From NCBI RefSeq assembly GCF_009725235.1, contig NZ_WJFC01000206.1:1-24003 (forward strand): a stretch of 24,003 bases of DNA, written 5' to 3'. The notes beneath the pieces were generated by a model. It was not told where the DNA came from, made no database searches, and worked only from the letters and a program-made list of their open reading frames with translations. This DNA comes from Scytonema sp. UIC 10036 (GTDB taxonomy: Bacteria; Cyanobacteriota; Cyanobacteriia; Cyanobacteriales; Nostocaceae). This document shows positions 1 through 7,775 of the stretch, piece by piece; position 1 is the stretch's first letter, and every line of letters starts with the position of its first letter. A program made the translations under genes and the position numbers.

Positions 1-256
1 TTTTTTTTGATCCTCTTATCTTTGTTTTTTTGTTTTTTTTTTTTTTTTGTTTGTTGTTAGTTGTTAGTTGTTATTGGTTAGTGGTTAGTGGTTATTAGCA
101 ACTAAAAACTCAAAACTATCAACTATCAACTAAAAACTCAAAACTATCAACTATCAACTAAAAACTCAAAACTATCAACTAACAACTAACAACTATCAAC
201 TAACAACTATCAACTAACAACTAACAACTAACAACTATCAACTATCAACTATCAAC
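1..256. repeat. T-rich tract and heptameric short tandem repeats (STRR-like)
   Basis: The first ~58 bases are mostly T. From about 48 to 105 come units of the TTAGTTG / TTAGTGG type, and from about 105 to 256 the opposite-sense units AACTATC, AACTAAC, AACTAAA and AACTCAA, all seven bases long. The left block is close to the reverse complement of the right one, so the tract could fold into a long imperfect hairpin. Heptameric repeats of this kind are known from heterocystous cyanobacteria. The tract stops about one base before the ribosome binding site of the oxidoreductase gene, so it forms that gene's immediate upstream region. Confidence 0.85.
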
Positions 257-272
257 AGAGGAACTTAAATCG

Positions 273-1577
273 ATGATTATTGTAGATCGTGCCTTACAAG
301 CCCGTGCAGAAGCTTTTAACCCTATCAAAGTTGGCATGATTGGAGCGGGCTTCATGGGTCGGGGAATCGCCAATCAAATCACAAATTCTGTACCCGGTAT
401 GAAACTGGTTGCCATTGCTAACCGCAATGTTGATGCTGCAGGACGTGCTTATTCAGAAGCCGGAGTTGAAAATTATAAAGTTGTTTCCTCTGTTGGCGAA
501 TTGGAAAACGCGATCGCAAACGATGGCTATGCTGTGACAGATGATGCGATGTTACTGTGCCGTGCTGAAGGGATTGACGCTTTAATTGAGGTGACGGGTG
601 CGGTGGAATTTGGCGCTCATGTTGTGATGGAGGCAATAGCCCATCACAAGCATGTTATTATGATGAACGCTGAATTAGATGGCACTATTGGTTCCATCCT
701 TAAAGTTTATGCAGACAAAGCAGGCGTTATCCTCACGGCTTGTGACGGTGACCAGCCTGGGGTACAAATGAATCTGTATCGTTTTGTAAAAAGTATTGGT
801 TTAACTCCATTGTTATGTGGTAACATTAAAGGTCTACAAGATCCTTATCGCAACCCTACAACTCAAAAAGCATTTGCCGAACGTTGGGGTCAGAAGCCTC
901 ACATGGTAACTAGCTTTGCAGATGGGACAAAGATTTCATTTGAGCAAGCGATCGTTGCCAACGCTACAGGGATGAAAGTTGCCAAGCGCGGGATGTTGGG
1001 ATACGACTTTAAGGGTCATGTTGATGAAATGACCGGGATGTATGATGTCGAACAATTGAAAGAATTGGGCGGCATTGTAGATTACGTCGTGGGTGCAAAA
1101 CCAGGTCCTGGAGTCTTTGTATTCGGAACTCATGACGACCCGAAGCAACGTCACTACCTCAATCTCTATAAGTTAGGCGAAGGTCCCCTTTACAGCTTCT
1201 ATACCCCATATCACCTCTGTCACTTTGAAGTACCACTGTCAGTGGCTCGTGTTGTTCTTTTCCAAGACTACATATTAAGTCCTCTAGGTGCTCCTTTAGT
1301 GGACGTTGTGACGACTGCCAAAATTGACCTGAAAGCAGGGGAAACTTTGGATGGTATTGGTTATTACATGACCTACGGTCAATGTGAAAATTCCAACATT
1401 GTTCAAGAACAAAACTTCCTACCAATTGGTTTAGCAGAAGGATGTCGTCTCAAGCGAGATATTTCCAAAGATCAAGTTCTGACATATGACGATGTCGAAC
1501 TCCCTTCAGGTAGGCTGTGCGATAAACTGCGTGCCGAACAAAATGCTTATTTCTTCAAAACCCTAGCAGCAGTGTAG
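273..1577 (+). CDS. NAD(P)-dependent oxidoreductase with C-terminal SAF domain (homoserine-dehydrogenase-like)
   Basis: A 434-residue cytoplasmic enzyme. Residues 18-30 hold a Rossmann nucleotide-binding loop (GAGFMG, Gly24-x-Gly26-x-x-Gly29), followed by a homoserine-dehydrogenase-like dinucleotide fold. Residues ~346-410 look like a SAF domain (segments IDLKAGETLDGIGYY and CRLKRDISKDQVLTYDD), a small fold seen in antifreeze-like proteins, sialic acid synthases and sugar-acid enzymes. The likely role is oxidation or reduction of a sugar or polyol precursor, but the substrate cannot be read from the sequence. Start: ATG at 273 follows AGAGGAA (257-263) with nine bases of spacing. It lies upstream of a GT4 gene and the Wzc-like gene, and a protein of this sort is, as I recall, also present near the HEP genes of Anabaena. 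The TAG stop is the first triplet of a GGGGTA repeat. Confidence 0.85.
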   Translation: MIIVDRALQARAEAFNPIKVGMIGAGFMGRGIANQITNSVPGMKLVAIANRNVDAAGRAYSEAGVENYKVVSSVGELENAIANDGYAVTDDAMLLCRAEGIDALIEVTGAVEFGAHVVMEAIAHHKHVIMMNAELDGTIGSILKVYADKAGVILTACDGDQPGVQMNLYRFVKSIGLTPLLCGNIKGLQDPYRNPTTQKAFAERWGQKPHMVTSFADGTKISFEQAIVANATGMKVAKRGMLGYDFKGHVDEMTGMYDVEQLKELGGIVDYVVGAKPGPGVFVFGTHDDPKQRHYLNLYKLGEGPLYSFYTPYHLCHFEVPLSVARVVLFQDYILSPLGAPLVDVVTTAKIDLKAGETLDGIGYYMTYGQCENSNIVQEQNFLPIGLAEGCRLKRDISKDQVLTYDDVELPSGRLCDKLRAEQNAYFFKTLAAV

Positions 1578-1633
1578 GGGTAGGGGTAGGGGTAGGGAGT
1601 AGGAGGACAAGGAAGACAAGGAAGACAAGGAAG
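1575..1633 (+). repeat. Two short tandem arrays after the oxidoreductase stop
   Basis: A hexamer array (TAGGGG about four times, 1575-1597) begins exactly at the TAG stop codon. It is followed by a nine-base array (GACAAGGAA three times, 1606-1632). A longer direct repeat (CAATTCTCAATGC) occurs twice just beyond, at roughly 1639 and 1670. These are low-complexity intergenic repeats with no coding potential. Confidence 0.85.
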
Positions 1634-1952
1634 ATGTACCAATTCTCAATGCTCTTTTGCCCTTTTGTCCAATTCTCAATGCCCAATCCCCAATCCGCAA
1701 GAGCACGTAAACTTCTTTCTGTTTCCATTACAAAACATTTATTAAAAGTTAATAATCTAAAAATAAATTTTTAGTATCTTAAAAATCAATAGGAGGATCG
1801 AGTAGATTGCCAAATAGTTTATAAACTGCTAAAACGAGGGTGCGGCGTTCAATGCGGTCGTCATTAACTTTCCTCAGGTGATTCTTGACCCCCTAGCCCC
1901 CGACTCCTAATTCCTATAAAAATTTGTATAGAGTAAATCCACCAGGTTTAGT
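1578..1952. other. Intergenic region of 375 bases
   Basis: The gap holds the two tandem arrays, a direct repeat, an AT-rich stretch (~1735-1790), the reverse-strand gene remnant and a C-rich repeat (~1889-1910). I saw no convincing promoter hexamers. The GT4 gene downstream presumably takes its promoter from the last ~60 AT-rich bases or is read through from the oxidoreductase gene. Confidence 0.6.
1779..1889 (-). pseudogene. Remnant of a protein-coding gene (C-terminal ~36 codons)
   Basis: On the reverse strand an open frame without a start codon runs from 1889 to a TAA at 1779-1781 and encodes a protein-like peptide. It begins VKNHLRKVNDDRIERRT and ends GNLLDPPIDF. An in-frame TAG at 1893-1895 lies in C-rich repeat sequence just upstream and closes the frame. 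Its composition is unlike the repeats around it: mixed charged and hydrophobic residues with balanced codons. I read it as the surviving 3' end of a gene of unknown function; I do not recognise the family. It could also be a chance frame, since it is short. Confidence 0.45.
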
Positions 1953-3041
1953 ATGAAAATTGCCCTAGTTCATGATTACCTAACTCAAAAAGGAGGGGCG
2001 GAGCGCGTTTTTGAATTGCTGTGCAAGCGCTACCCTGAAGCAGATGTTTATACTTCCTTGTACGATCCCGAAGAAACCATAGACTTGGGGGATCGTTCTG
2101 TTAATACCACCTTCTTGCAAGGTATACCAGGTGCTACAAAGTATTTTAGGTTGATGGCACCCTTTTACTTTCCTGCCTTCCGTGCATTAGACTTACAAGA
2201 TTACGATCTAATTATTAGTAGCAGTACTAGTTTTGCAAAAGCAGTGCGGAAAAAACCAACAGCACGCCACATTTGCTTTTGTCACAATGTAACTCGTTTT
2301 TTATGGGATACAGAAACTTATTTACGGGAGTACGGAGACTACCGATATTTTGCTCCTCTCATCGAACAAGTTTTTGGGATGATGAGAAAAGTAGACCTAA
2401 CCTACGCACAGGAGCCAGATCTTTACATCGCTAACTCCAGTGTTGTTGCGCGTCGTATAAAAGACACCTACGGTAAAAAAGCAATTGTTATCAATTATCC
2501 TATCGATACAAAAAGATTTGTTTTTTCAGATACAAAAGAAGACTTCTATCTTGCCTCAGCTCGCATGATCGGTTACAAACGACTTGATATAATAGTCGAA
2601 GCTTTCAACTGGCTGGGGTGGCGATTGCTGATATCAGGAGATGGCCCGGAAAGAGAAAGATTGGAGTCTAAAGCATTGGGCAACGTAGAATTTGTAGGAC
2701 ACGTTTCCGATGCTCAACGCACTCAATTGTTTTCTAAAGCTAGGTCTGTTATAGTGGCAGCCCTAGAAGATTATGGATTAGTGCCAGTAGAAGCAAATGC
2801 TAGTGGAACGCCAGTCATCGCATTTGGTGCTGGTGGCGTATTGGACACCCAGATCCCTGGTAAAACAGGAGTCTTTTTCAAGAGGCAAACACCAGATTCG
2901 CTACAAACTGCACTACTAGAAGCCAGGGATATCTATTGGGATTACGAGAAGATTCGTAATCACGCGGTCACTCATTTTTCAGAAGAGGCTTTCTTTAGTA
3001 AAGTCGAGCAAGTTATTGACCAAACTTGTGCTGTAAAGTAA
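1953..3041 (+). CDS. Glycosyltransferase family 4 (GT-B fold)
   Basis: A 362-residue retaining GT4 enzyme that would transfer a sugar from a nucleotide sugar to a growing glycan at the inner face of the cytoplasmic membrane. The N-terminal domain opens with MKIALVHDYLTQKGGAERVF, the usual first strand and glycine-rich loop of the acceptor domain. The C-terminal donor domain has SARMIGYKRLDIIVEAF (~202-218), the loop ISGDGPER (~227-234) and the EX7E motif ALEDYGLVPVEA with Glu272 and Glu280. Length is normal for GT4, and it resembles the WbaZ-like group of O-antigen mannosyltransferases. The ATG at 1953 has a weak AGG a few bases upstream. The Wzc-like gene begins 37 bases after the stop, so the two are probably co-transcribed. 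Donor sugar and linkage cannot be assigned. Confidence 0.9.
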   Translation: MKIALVHDYLTQKGGAERVFELLCKRYPEADVYTSLYDPEETIDLGDRSVNTTFLQGIPGATKYFRLMAPFYFPAFRALDLQDYDLIISSSTSFAKAVRKKPTARHICFCHNVTRFLWDTETYLREYGDYRYFAPLIEQVFGMMRKVDLTYAQEPDLYIANSSVVARRIKDTYGKKAIVINYPIDTKRFVFSDTKEDFYLASARMIGYKRLDIIVEAFNWLGWRLLISGDGPERERLESKALGNVEFVGHVSDAQRTQLFSKARSVIVAALEDYGLVPVEANASGTPVIAFGAGGVLDTQIPGKTGVFFKRQTPDSLQTALLEARDIYWDYEKIRNHAVTHFSEEAFFSKVEQVIDQTCAVK

Positions 3042-3078
3042 CTATTCATTTAATTTGATTAGCTGAGGGATAATAAAC

Positions 3079-5307
3079 GTGGTTCAAAGCAGTCTAGGTC
3101 CATATGTAAATCCAGTTACTGAGTCAGAACCGGGTTACGGACAACTGTTAGCGGTTTTAGTACGCAGATTCCCCTGGTTTTTAGCAGTATTTGTGGCATC
3201 TATTGCCGTTGCAGGTCTGGCAACAAAAAGAACACCAACTACTTACGGAAGCTCAATGCAGCTTCTGATAGAACCTAACTATCAGGGCAAACAAGAAGCA
3301 AATGGTTCAGTAGATAGTCAATATACCGATCCCAATATTGAAATAGACACCGCAACCCAGCTGAACTTAATGAAAAGTTCTGAACTGATGGAACAAGCGG
3401 TTAGCAAGCTCAAGTCAGAATATCCCGATATAACTGTTGACGAATTGAAAGGCTCCTTGGCTTTAGACCAAATCAAGAGAAAAGAGGATAACATTGTAAC
3501 TAAAATATTTCAAGTAGACTACATTAGTACCGATCCAGATAAATCATACAAAGTCTTGGAGACGATGCAGCGAGTTTATCTGGATTACAACATCAAACAG
3601 CAAGACGAACGTATCAGAAGAGGTCTGAAAGTCATCAGGGACCAGATTAGAAAAGTTAATAGCGAGGTTGTGGCAGCAGAAGCAAATCTACAACGCTTTC
3701 GTAGAAGTGAGAATATAATCAACCCAGATACACAGGCAAAAGCCACAGAAGATGAACTAACCAGAATTCAGCAAGAACGGGGTAAAACTCGTGCTGAGTA
3801 TCAAGAAGCTGATGCTCGTTACAAAAATTTACTACAACAGCTTCAAACAACTCCAGAAACTGCTCTTGCTGAAACCCGTCTCAGCCAATCAAGTCGCTAT
3901 CAAGCATTGCTGAACGAAATCCAGAAAACAGAATTGCTTCTGGCACAAGAACGCCTGCGTTTTACGGAACAAGCACCCAGCGTACAAAAACTTGTAGAAC
4001 AACTTCAAAGCCAGAAGACATTGTTGCAACAAGAGCAAAGGCGGACTTTGGGTGTAGACGCAAAACCCCAAGTACAGAGTCTCCTAGGGCAAGGACAAAA
4101 AAGTCAAATTGACATCAACCTTTCATCGGATCTGTTAAAAACAAGAACGGATTTATTGGCTTTTGTTGCTCGCGATCGCGTTCTAGCAAAGAAAGAAGAT
4201 CAACTGCGTAATGAACTCAAACGCTTTCCACGTGTATTGGCTGAGTACAATCGTTTGGAACCTCAAGTACAAATTAACCGAGACAAGTTACAGCAGCTGT
4301 TAAAAGCAGAACAAGTTCTAGAGCAAGAACTCGATAAGGGTGGATATAACTGGGAAGTCATCGAAAAACCCAAGATGGGCGTGAGGTTGGGTCCCAACCT
4401 CCAGCAAAACCTTCTTTTAGGTGGAGTCGTAGGACTTATGTTGGGTGGTGTTGCAGCTTTCTTGAGAGAAGCAGCGGATGATTCCGTTCACACCACTGCT
4501 GAATTGGAGAAGCAAGTTGCCCTACCATTGTTGGGAACAACACCGAAACTACCACCAGCAAAAGCAGCTAGAGACTCTGTCATCAAGTTGCCCTTTGGCA
4601 AGCCACAGGAACCCGCACCTTGGACAATTCAAGTATTGCAGTCCTCTCCCCGTTGGGAATCTTTAGATCTGATTTACAAAAACATTGAACTGTTGAACTC
4701 TGTTTCTTCGTTCAAATCCTTAATGATTACTGCAGCCTTACCAGATGAGGGTAAATCAGCTCTGGCATTGGGTCTAGCCATGAGTGCCGCCCGCTTGCAC
4801 AAGCGAGTCCTGCTTATTGACGCTAACTTGCGCGAACCTTCCCTGCACAAACAGTTGAACCTTCCCAACGAACAAGGGCTTTCCACTCTCCTCGCCAGTG
4901 ATGTTTCCATACCCAATCAAATTAGCATTCAATCTTCAGGGTCATCCTACATTGATATTTTGACTGCTGGACCTACCCCAGTTGACCCTGCTAATTTGTT
5001 GAGTTCTCCTCGCATGCAGCAGCTGATGGCAACATTTGAGGAAAACTACGATTTGGTGCTGGTGGATTCAACACCAGTTCTTGGGTTAGTGGATGCCTTG
5101 CTTACAGCATCATCTTGTCGTGGAGCGATTATGGTGGCTAGCATTGGTAAAGTGACTCGCACCCAAATGGCGCAAGCTACAGCCATGCTCAGCCGCCTGA
5201 ATCTCCTTGGAGTTGTCGCCAGTGGCGTGTCTAACTCTGGTAGTGCATATATTCCCTACACAACACACCAACATCGGTTTGCACTCCAACAAGCCGTGGA
5301 GAAATAA
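3079..5307 (+). CDS. Wzc-like polysaccharide co-polymerase / tyrosine-kinase-type ATPase
   Basis: A 742-residue inner-membrane protein of the PCP-2a class (Wzz chain-length domain fused to a BY-kinase domain), which sets polymer length and couples polymerisation to export. TM1 is at ~31-49, the periplasmic part has a long coiled coil (~195-425), and TM2 is at ~444-461. The ATPase domain carries Walker A AALPDEGKS (Lys559), Walker A' VLLIDANLREP (Asp581, Asn583, Arg585) and Walker B LVLVDSTP (Asp663). BY-kinases normally have D-x-D in A'; here the second Asp is Asn. The tail has only two tyrosines (in YIPY) instead of a tyrosine cluster, so autophosphorylation may be weak or absent. The GTG start at 3079 follows GAGGGA (3065-3070). 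The gene order GT4, wzc-like, hepC, hepA matches the HEP island. Confidence 0.9.
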   Translation: MVQSSLGPYVNPVTESEPGYGQLLAVLVRRFPWFLAVFVASIAVAGLATKRTPTTYGSSMQLLIEPNYQGKQEANGSVDSQYTDPNIEIDTATQLNLMKSSELMEQAVSKLKSEYPDITVDELKGSLALDQIKRKEDNIVTKIFQVDYISTDPDKSYKVLETMQRVYLDYNIKQQDERIRRGLKVIRDQIRKVNSEVVAAEANLQRFRRSENIINPDTQAKATEDELTRIQQERGKTRAEYQEADARYKNLLQQLQTTPETALAETRLSQSSRYQALLNEIQKTELLLAQERLRFTEQAPSVQKLVEQLQSQKTLLQQEQRRTLGVDAKPQVQSLLGQGQKSQIDINLSSDLLKTRTDLLAFVARDRVLAKKEDQLRNELKRFPRVLAEYNRLEPQVQINRDKLQQLLKAEQVLEQELDKGGYNWEVIEKPKMGVRLGPNLQQNLLLGGVVGLMLGGVAAFLREAADDSVHTTAELEKQVALPLLGTTPKLPPAKAARDSVIKLPFGKPQEPAPWTIQVLQSSPRWESLDLIYKNIELLNSVSSFKSLMITAALPDEGKSALALGLAMSAARLHKRVLLIDANLREPSLHKQLNLPNEQGLSTLLASDVSIPNQISIQSSGSSYIDILTAGPTPVDPANLLSSPRMQQLMATFEENYDLVLVDSTPVLGLVDALLTASSCRGAIMVASIGKVTRTQMAQATAMLSRLNLLGVVASGVSNSGSAYIPYTTHQHRFALQQAVEK

Positions 5308-5382
5308 CCTTTTAAGGTGTTTGGGGGGGTGCAAGGTGTTCCGCCCCTACTATGGTTCAAATCTCAGAAAAATACTGTATGC

Positions 5383-5413
5383 CAGGAGTGGGTGCGATCG
5401 CACCCCGCTCCTG
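5383..5413. terminator. Palindromic hairpin after the Wzc-like gene, centred on a HIP1 octamer
   Basis: CAGGAG (5383-5388) pairs with CTCCTG (5408-5413). Between them GGGTGCGATCGCACCC (5390-5405) is a perfect 16-base palindrome around GCGATCGC. The right arm is followed by TTTGCC, so there is only a weak T run. It lies 75 bases after the stop of the Wzc-like gene and could end its transcript, but it may equally be a common cyanobacterial repeat. Confidence 0.5.
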
Positions 5414-5660
5414 TTTGCCTTAGAAACTATATGCCATAAATCACCTGGTGAAATACTTCAGCCGCCAGATAGATGTCCTAAGTACCTTTTTCTGTTCAAT
5501 ATAACTATAAGATTATACTTAAAGTATTATTAACAAGTTTGTATATCTCCATAGACTGCTAGTAAATTCTTTATTTTTACCATCACTAAATGTTAATAAT
5601 TTAACCCTTATGTAAGGCGATAATGTATTCTTTATAAGTTAATATAGCCTTTCTCAGTTT

Positions 5661-5730
5661 AATGAGGTACACCCCCCTTTCATCCCCCCAAGGCATCGGG
5701 GGGACAGAGGGGGTAATTTTTGTACCTCAC
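5661..5730. repeat. Small palindromic element (MITE- or REP-like)
   Basis: A 70-base imperfect inverted repeat. GAGGTAC (5664-5670) pairs with GTACCTC (5722-5728), ACCCCC with GGGGGT (5671-5676 and 5709-5714), and C6 with G6 (5684-5689 and 5698-5703) around a loop of eight bases. The flanking bases (CAGTTTAAT on the left, AGGTTGAAA on the right) are also partly complementary, which suggests longer terminal repeats. It has no coding capacity. It looks like a non-autonomous mobile palindrome inserted in the long leader upstream of hepC. Confidence 0.65.
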
Positions 5731-6622
5731 TAGGTTGAAATTTGCTGTATACATAACTCTTCTTAAAATGAATAAACAAGTGATTTTTTTGATGTGTTGG
5801 TTCTTTATTGTTTAACACTTACGCTTAAGTATTTCCCTCTCAGAAAAAATATGGACTCAAAAGACTGGTTTTTCAGGAATTAGGTCTTTTGGTGTTGAAA
5901 TTATTTAAGTGCTCTTACCCATATTACAGTGGTTACTTGTGGCAAAACAAGCCAAAATGCCCAATCATGCTTGCTTTTGGGCTAGAGACACAATTCGTCT
6001 GTCCGCCTTTGTATTATGGAAAAGATTTTATACTTGAGTCACTACTGAGAGGGGATAAATGTCAACTATCAACGGTTACGTATTTAAAGATTGAATTCTA
6101 TAAATAGAAAAATTAGATAAGTATAGAAAATTTTTACATATAAGAACGTTTGCGGAATTTGTGTTATCTGATTAGTAGTAATAATTAAGGTTTTTTGAAC
6201 TGTGAATTTGGCATTATGATAAAATGAATACAAAAATGATTATTTAGAAAAATCGTTCACGATAGCTTAATAATTCTAGGAAAAACACAGTGACTCTATA
6301 AAGAGTGAATAAAGAATCCGAACGGGTAACTGTTATTTCTACTGCGTCTTATATCCTAGAGATCGAATATCCATACGGATCGGCCATATCAAGTGAATGA
6401 GTAGAACTTTTAAAGTTATTTGGAGAATACTGTCGTAAGTCATGGATCTAGTACAGAAAAAAATGGCTGATGGTGTGCTGTTGTTATTAGAGATAGTTTG
6501 ATGCTTCCATAACTCAATGCTATGGGTCGTTCCTAGAGCAACAGAGATAAAGATCGGTTACGGCATTATAAAGCGTTCAAGTATCAGGTCAGCAATCTAC
6601 TACCTTATGAGATGAAATACAT

Positions 6623-7450
6623 ATGACAACCTCAATAATACCAACGATACAAAGTTACTATACGGTGAAGCAGCAACCACAAGATAATCCTCCCCAATAC
6701 TGCACAATTCAATGGCGGCGGAATCAGTTGCTAGTTATGCCTCCAGGGCAAGTAAAGCAGCCGTATATGCCTTCACTACATCAAAAGCACCTGCTTGTGG
6801 AGTGTTTAAAGGCAACTCCAGCAACTTTAGTTCGCATAGATCCAAAGTTAGGTGAAGCTCGGTTACAATTTTGGGCAGACGCGTGTCAAGCTGCTGACTT
6901 GCCTATTTTCCTTCGCATACCTTCTACTGACTCGCAACCAAAAATCAGTAGCTCGCTCCAAGGAGCGTTAAAACGGCTGAGCAATTGGCTGGTTGCTTTG
7001 ATATTCTTAATTGCATTTGCGCCTTTAATTCTGGGTTTAGTTTCATTGATGTACCTCCACTCCAAAGGCCCAATCTTCTCTTGTCAATGGCATATTGGCG
7101 AACGGGGTAGACTCTTCAAAGTCATCAAGTTTCGTACAACTGTAACAAGCCAGAAAGCTTTTGAAGAGGATGCAGTTTACCAAAATAGTTTGGGCGATCG
7201 CAAAGATAAAGAAGAGCTAACAGTCCTTGGGCGTTGGATGCGTAAGTACGGATTAGACAATTTGCCGCAGTTGCTCAACGTGTTGCGAGGTGAAATGAGT
7301 TTAACCGGACCTCGATGCTGGTCTTTAAAAGATGCCGTGCGACTCAACTTTGAAGCACAAAGACACCTCAATCGGTTACCAGGAATCATGGGATTGTGGG
7401 AAGTTGAAGCAGAGTCAGACCTGTTGCATCTGGATAGCCAAATATCCTAA
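6623..7450 (+). CDS. hepC: HepC-like sugar transferase (bacterial sugar transferase family)
   Basis: A 275-residue membrane protein of the polyprenyl-phosphate sugar-1-phosphate transferase family, which normally starts repeat-unit synthesis on the lipid carrier. Residues 1-118 are a poorly conserved N-terminal region. One hydrophobic segment is at ~121-146, followed by the catalytic domain: KGPIFSCQWHIGERGRLFKVIKFRTT (148-173, shown here as a range), LGRWMRKYGLDNLPQLLNVL (202-221), GEMSLTGPR (223-231) and PGIMGLWEVEAES (253-265). Where active relatives have an Asp-Glu dyad (DELPQ), this protein has Asp212-Asn213. The symbol rests on the family and on the position directly before the HepA-type exporter, as in Anabaena sp. 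PCC 7120 (hepC then hepA). The start ATG has only GAG at 6609-6611 as a weak ribosome binding site. Confidence 0.85.
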   Translation: MTTSIIPTIQSYYTVKQQPQDNPPQYCTIQWRRNQLLVMPPGQVKQPYMPSLHQKHLLVECLKATPATLVRIDPKLGEARLQFWADACQAADLPIFLRIPSTDSQPKISSSLQGALKRLSNWLVALIFLIAFAPLILGLVSLMYLHSKGPIFSCQWHIGERGRLFKVIKFRTTVTSQKAFEEDAVYQNSLGDRKDKEELTVLGRWMRKYGLDNLPQLLNVLRGEMSLTGPRCWSLKDAVRLNFEAQRHLNRLPGIMGLWEVEAESDLLHLDSQIS

Positions 7451-7775
7451 TTAACTTGTTGGCATTAACATAGGCGGCTGAAAAAACTATTACCATACAT
7501 CCTACAGGCACTGTGTTATCTAGCGTGCTTGCCAAGTAAGTTTGCCGCTTGTCTCTATCGTTGGTATTATTCTGACAAAGTTATTAATGGACGCAGCTTG
7601 CGGTAATTGAGCCATTCATTTGCCGCAATTAAGTGCAGTGACACGCTCAGTTTTACTAACGCTATGGAAATTGAAGACTGAAACATCACGCTAGACAAGC
7701 GTTGAGCAAAAAACAAATTGCACGGACACAAAGTCCTTCGCTCGCCCAGCCACAAAATCTCGACAGACAAAAAAA
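7451..7775. promoter_or_regulatory. hepC-hepA intergenic region with competing inverted repeats
   Basis: A 325-base gap without a gene. Two upstream segments can pair with one downstream segment: 7519-7527 (TCTAGCGTG) with 7687-7695 (CACGCTAGA), and 7546-7554 (CGCTTGTCT) with 7693-7701 (AGACAAGCG). The downstream partners overlap, so the two pairings exclude each other. In Anabaena the region 5' of hepA holds its own promoter and developmental control elements, so a separate hepA promoter here is plausible. No strong ribosome binding site precedes the hepA ATG. Confidence 0.4.

Larger units (their letters stand above)
5308..6622. promoter_or_regulatory. Long non-coding region (1.3 kb) upstream of hepC
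   Basis: No credible gene lies here; the longest frame (TTG start at 5889, 72 codons) has no ribosome binding site and no recognisable content. The first 430 bases hold the palindrome at 5383-5413 and the palindromic element at 5661-5730. The remaining ~890 bases are AT-rich and mostly unique, with no obvious repeats. In Anabaena sp. PCC 7120 the hepC/hepA genes are induced during heterocyst development and need upstream sequence, so this stretch probably carries the hepC promoter and a long leader. I did not find a GTA-N8-TAC NtcA site in a partial scan by eye. Confidence 0.5.

Noticed and set aside
1..260. Possible CRISPR array
   Set aside because: The units are contiguous heptamers without unique spacers; there is no 25-40 base repeat with spacers and no cas gene nearby.
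5207..5533. Forward frame overlapping the end of the Wzc-like gene
   Set aside because: It is a shadow of the real gene in another frame and then runs through the intergenic palindrome.
5889..6107. 72-codon frame in the gap before hepC
   Set aside because: It starts with TTG, has no ribosome binding site and is rich in Cys, Tyr and Lys from AT-rich sequence; no family-like pattern.
6332..6352. NtcA-like site (GTA ... TAC) upstream of hepC
   Set aside because: The spacing between GTA and TAC is 11 bases instead of 8, so it does not match the consensus.
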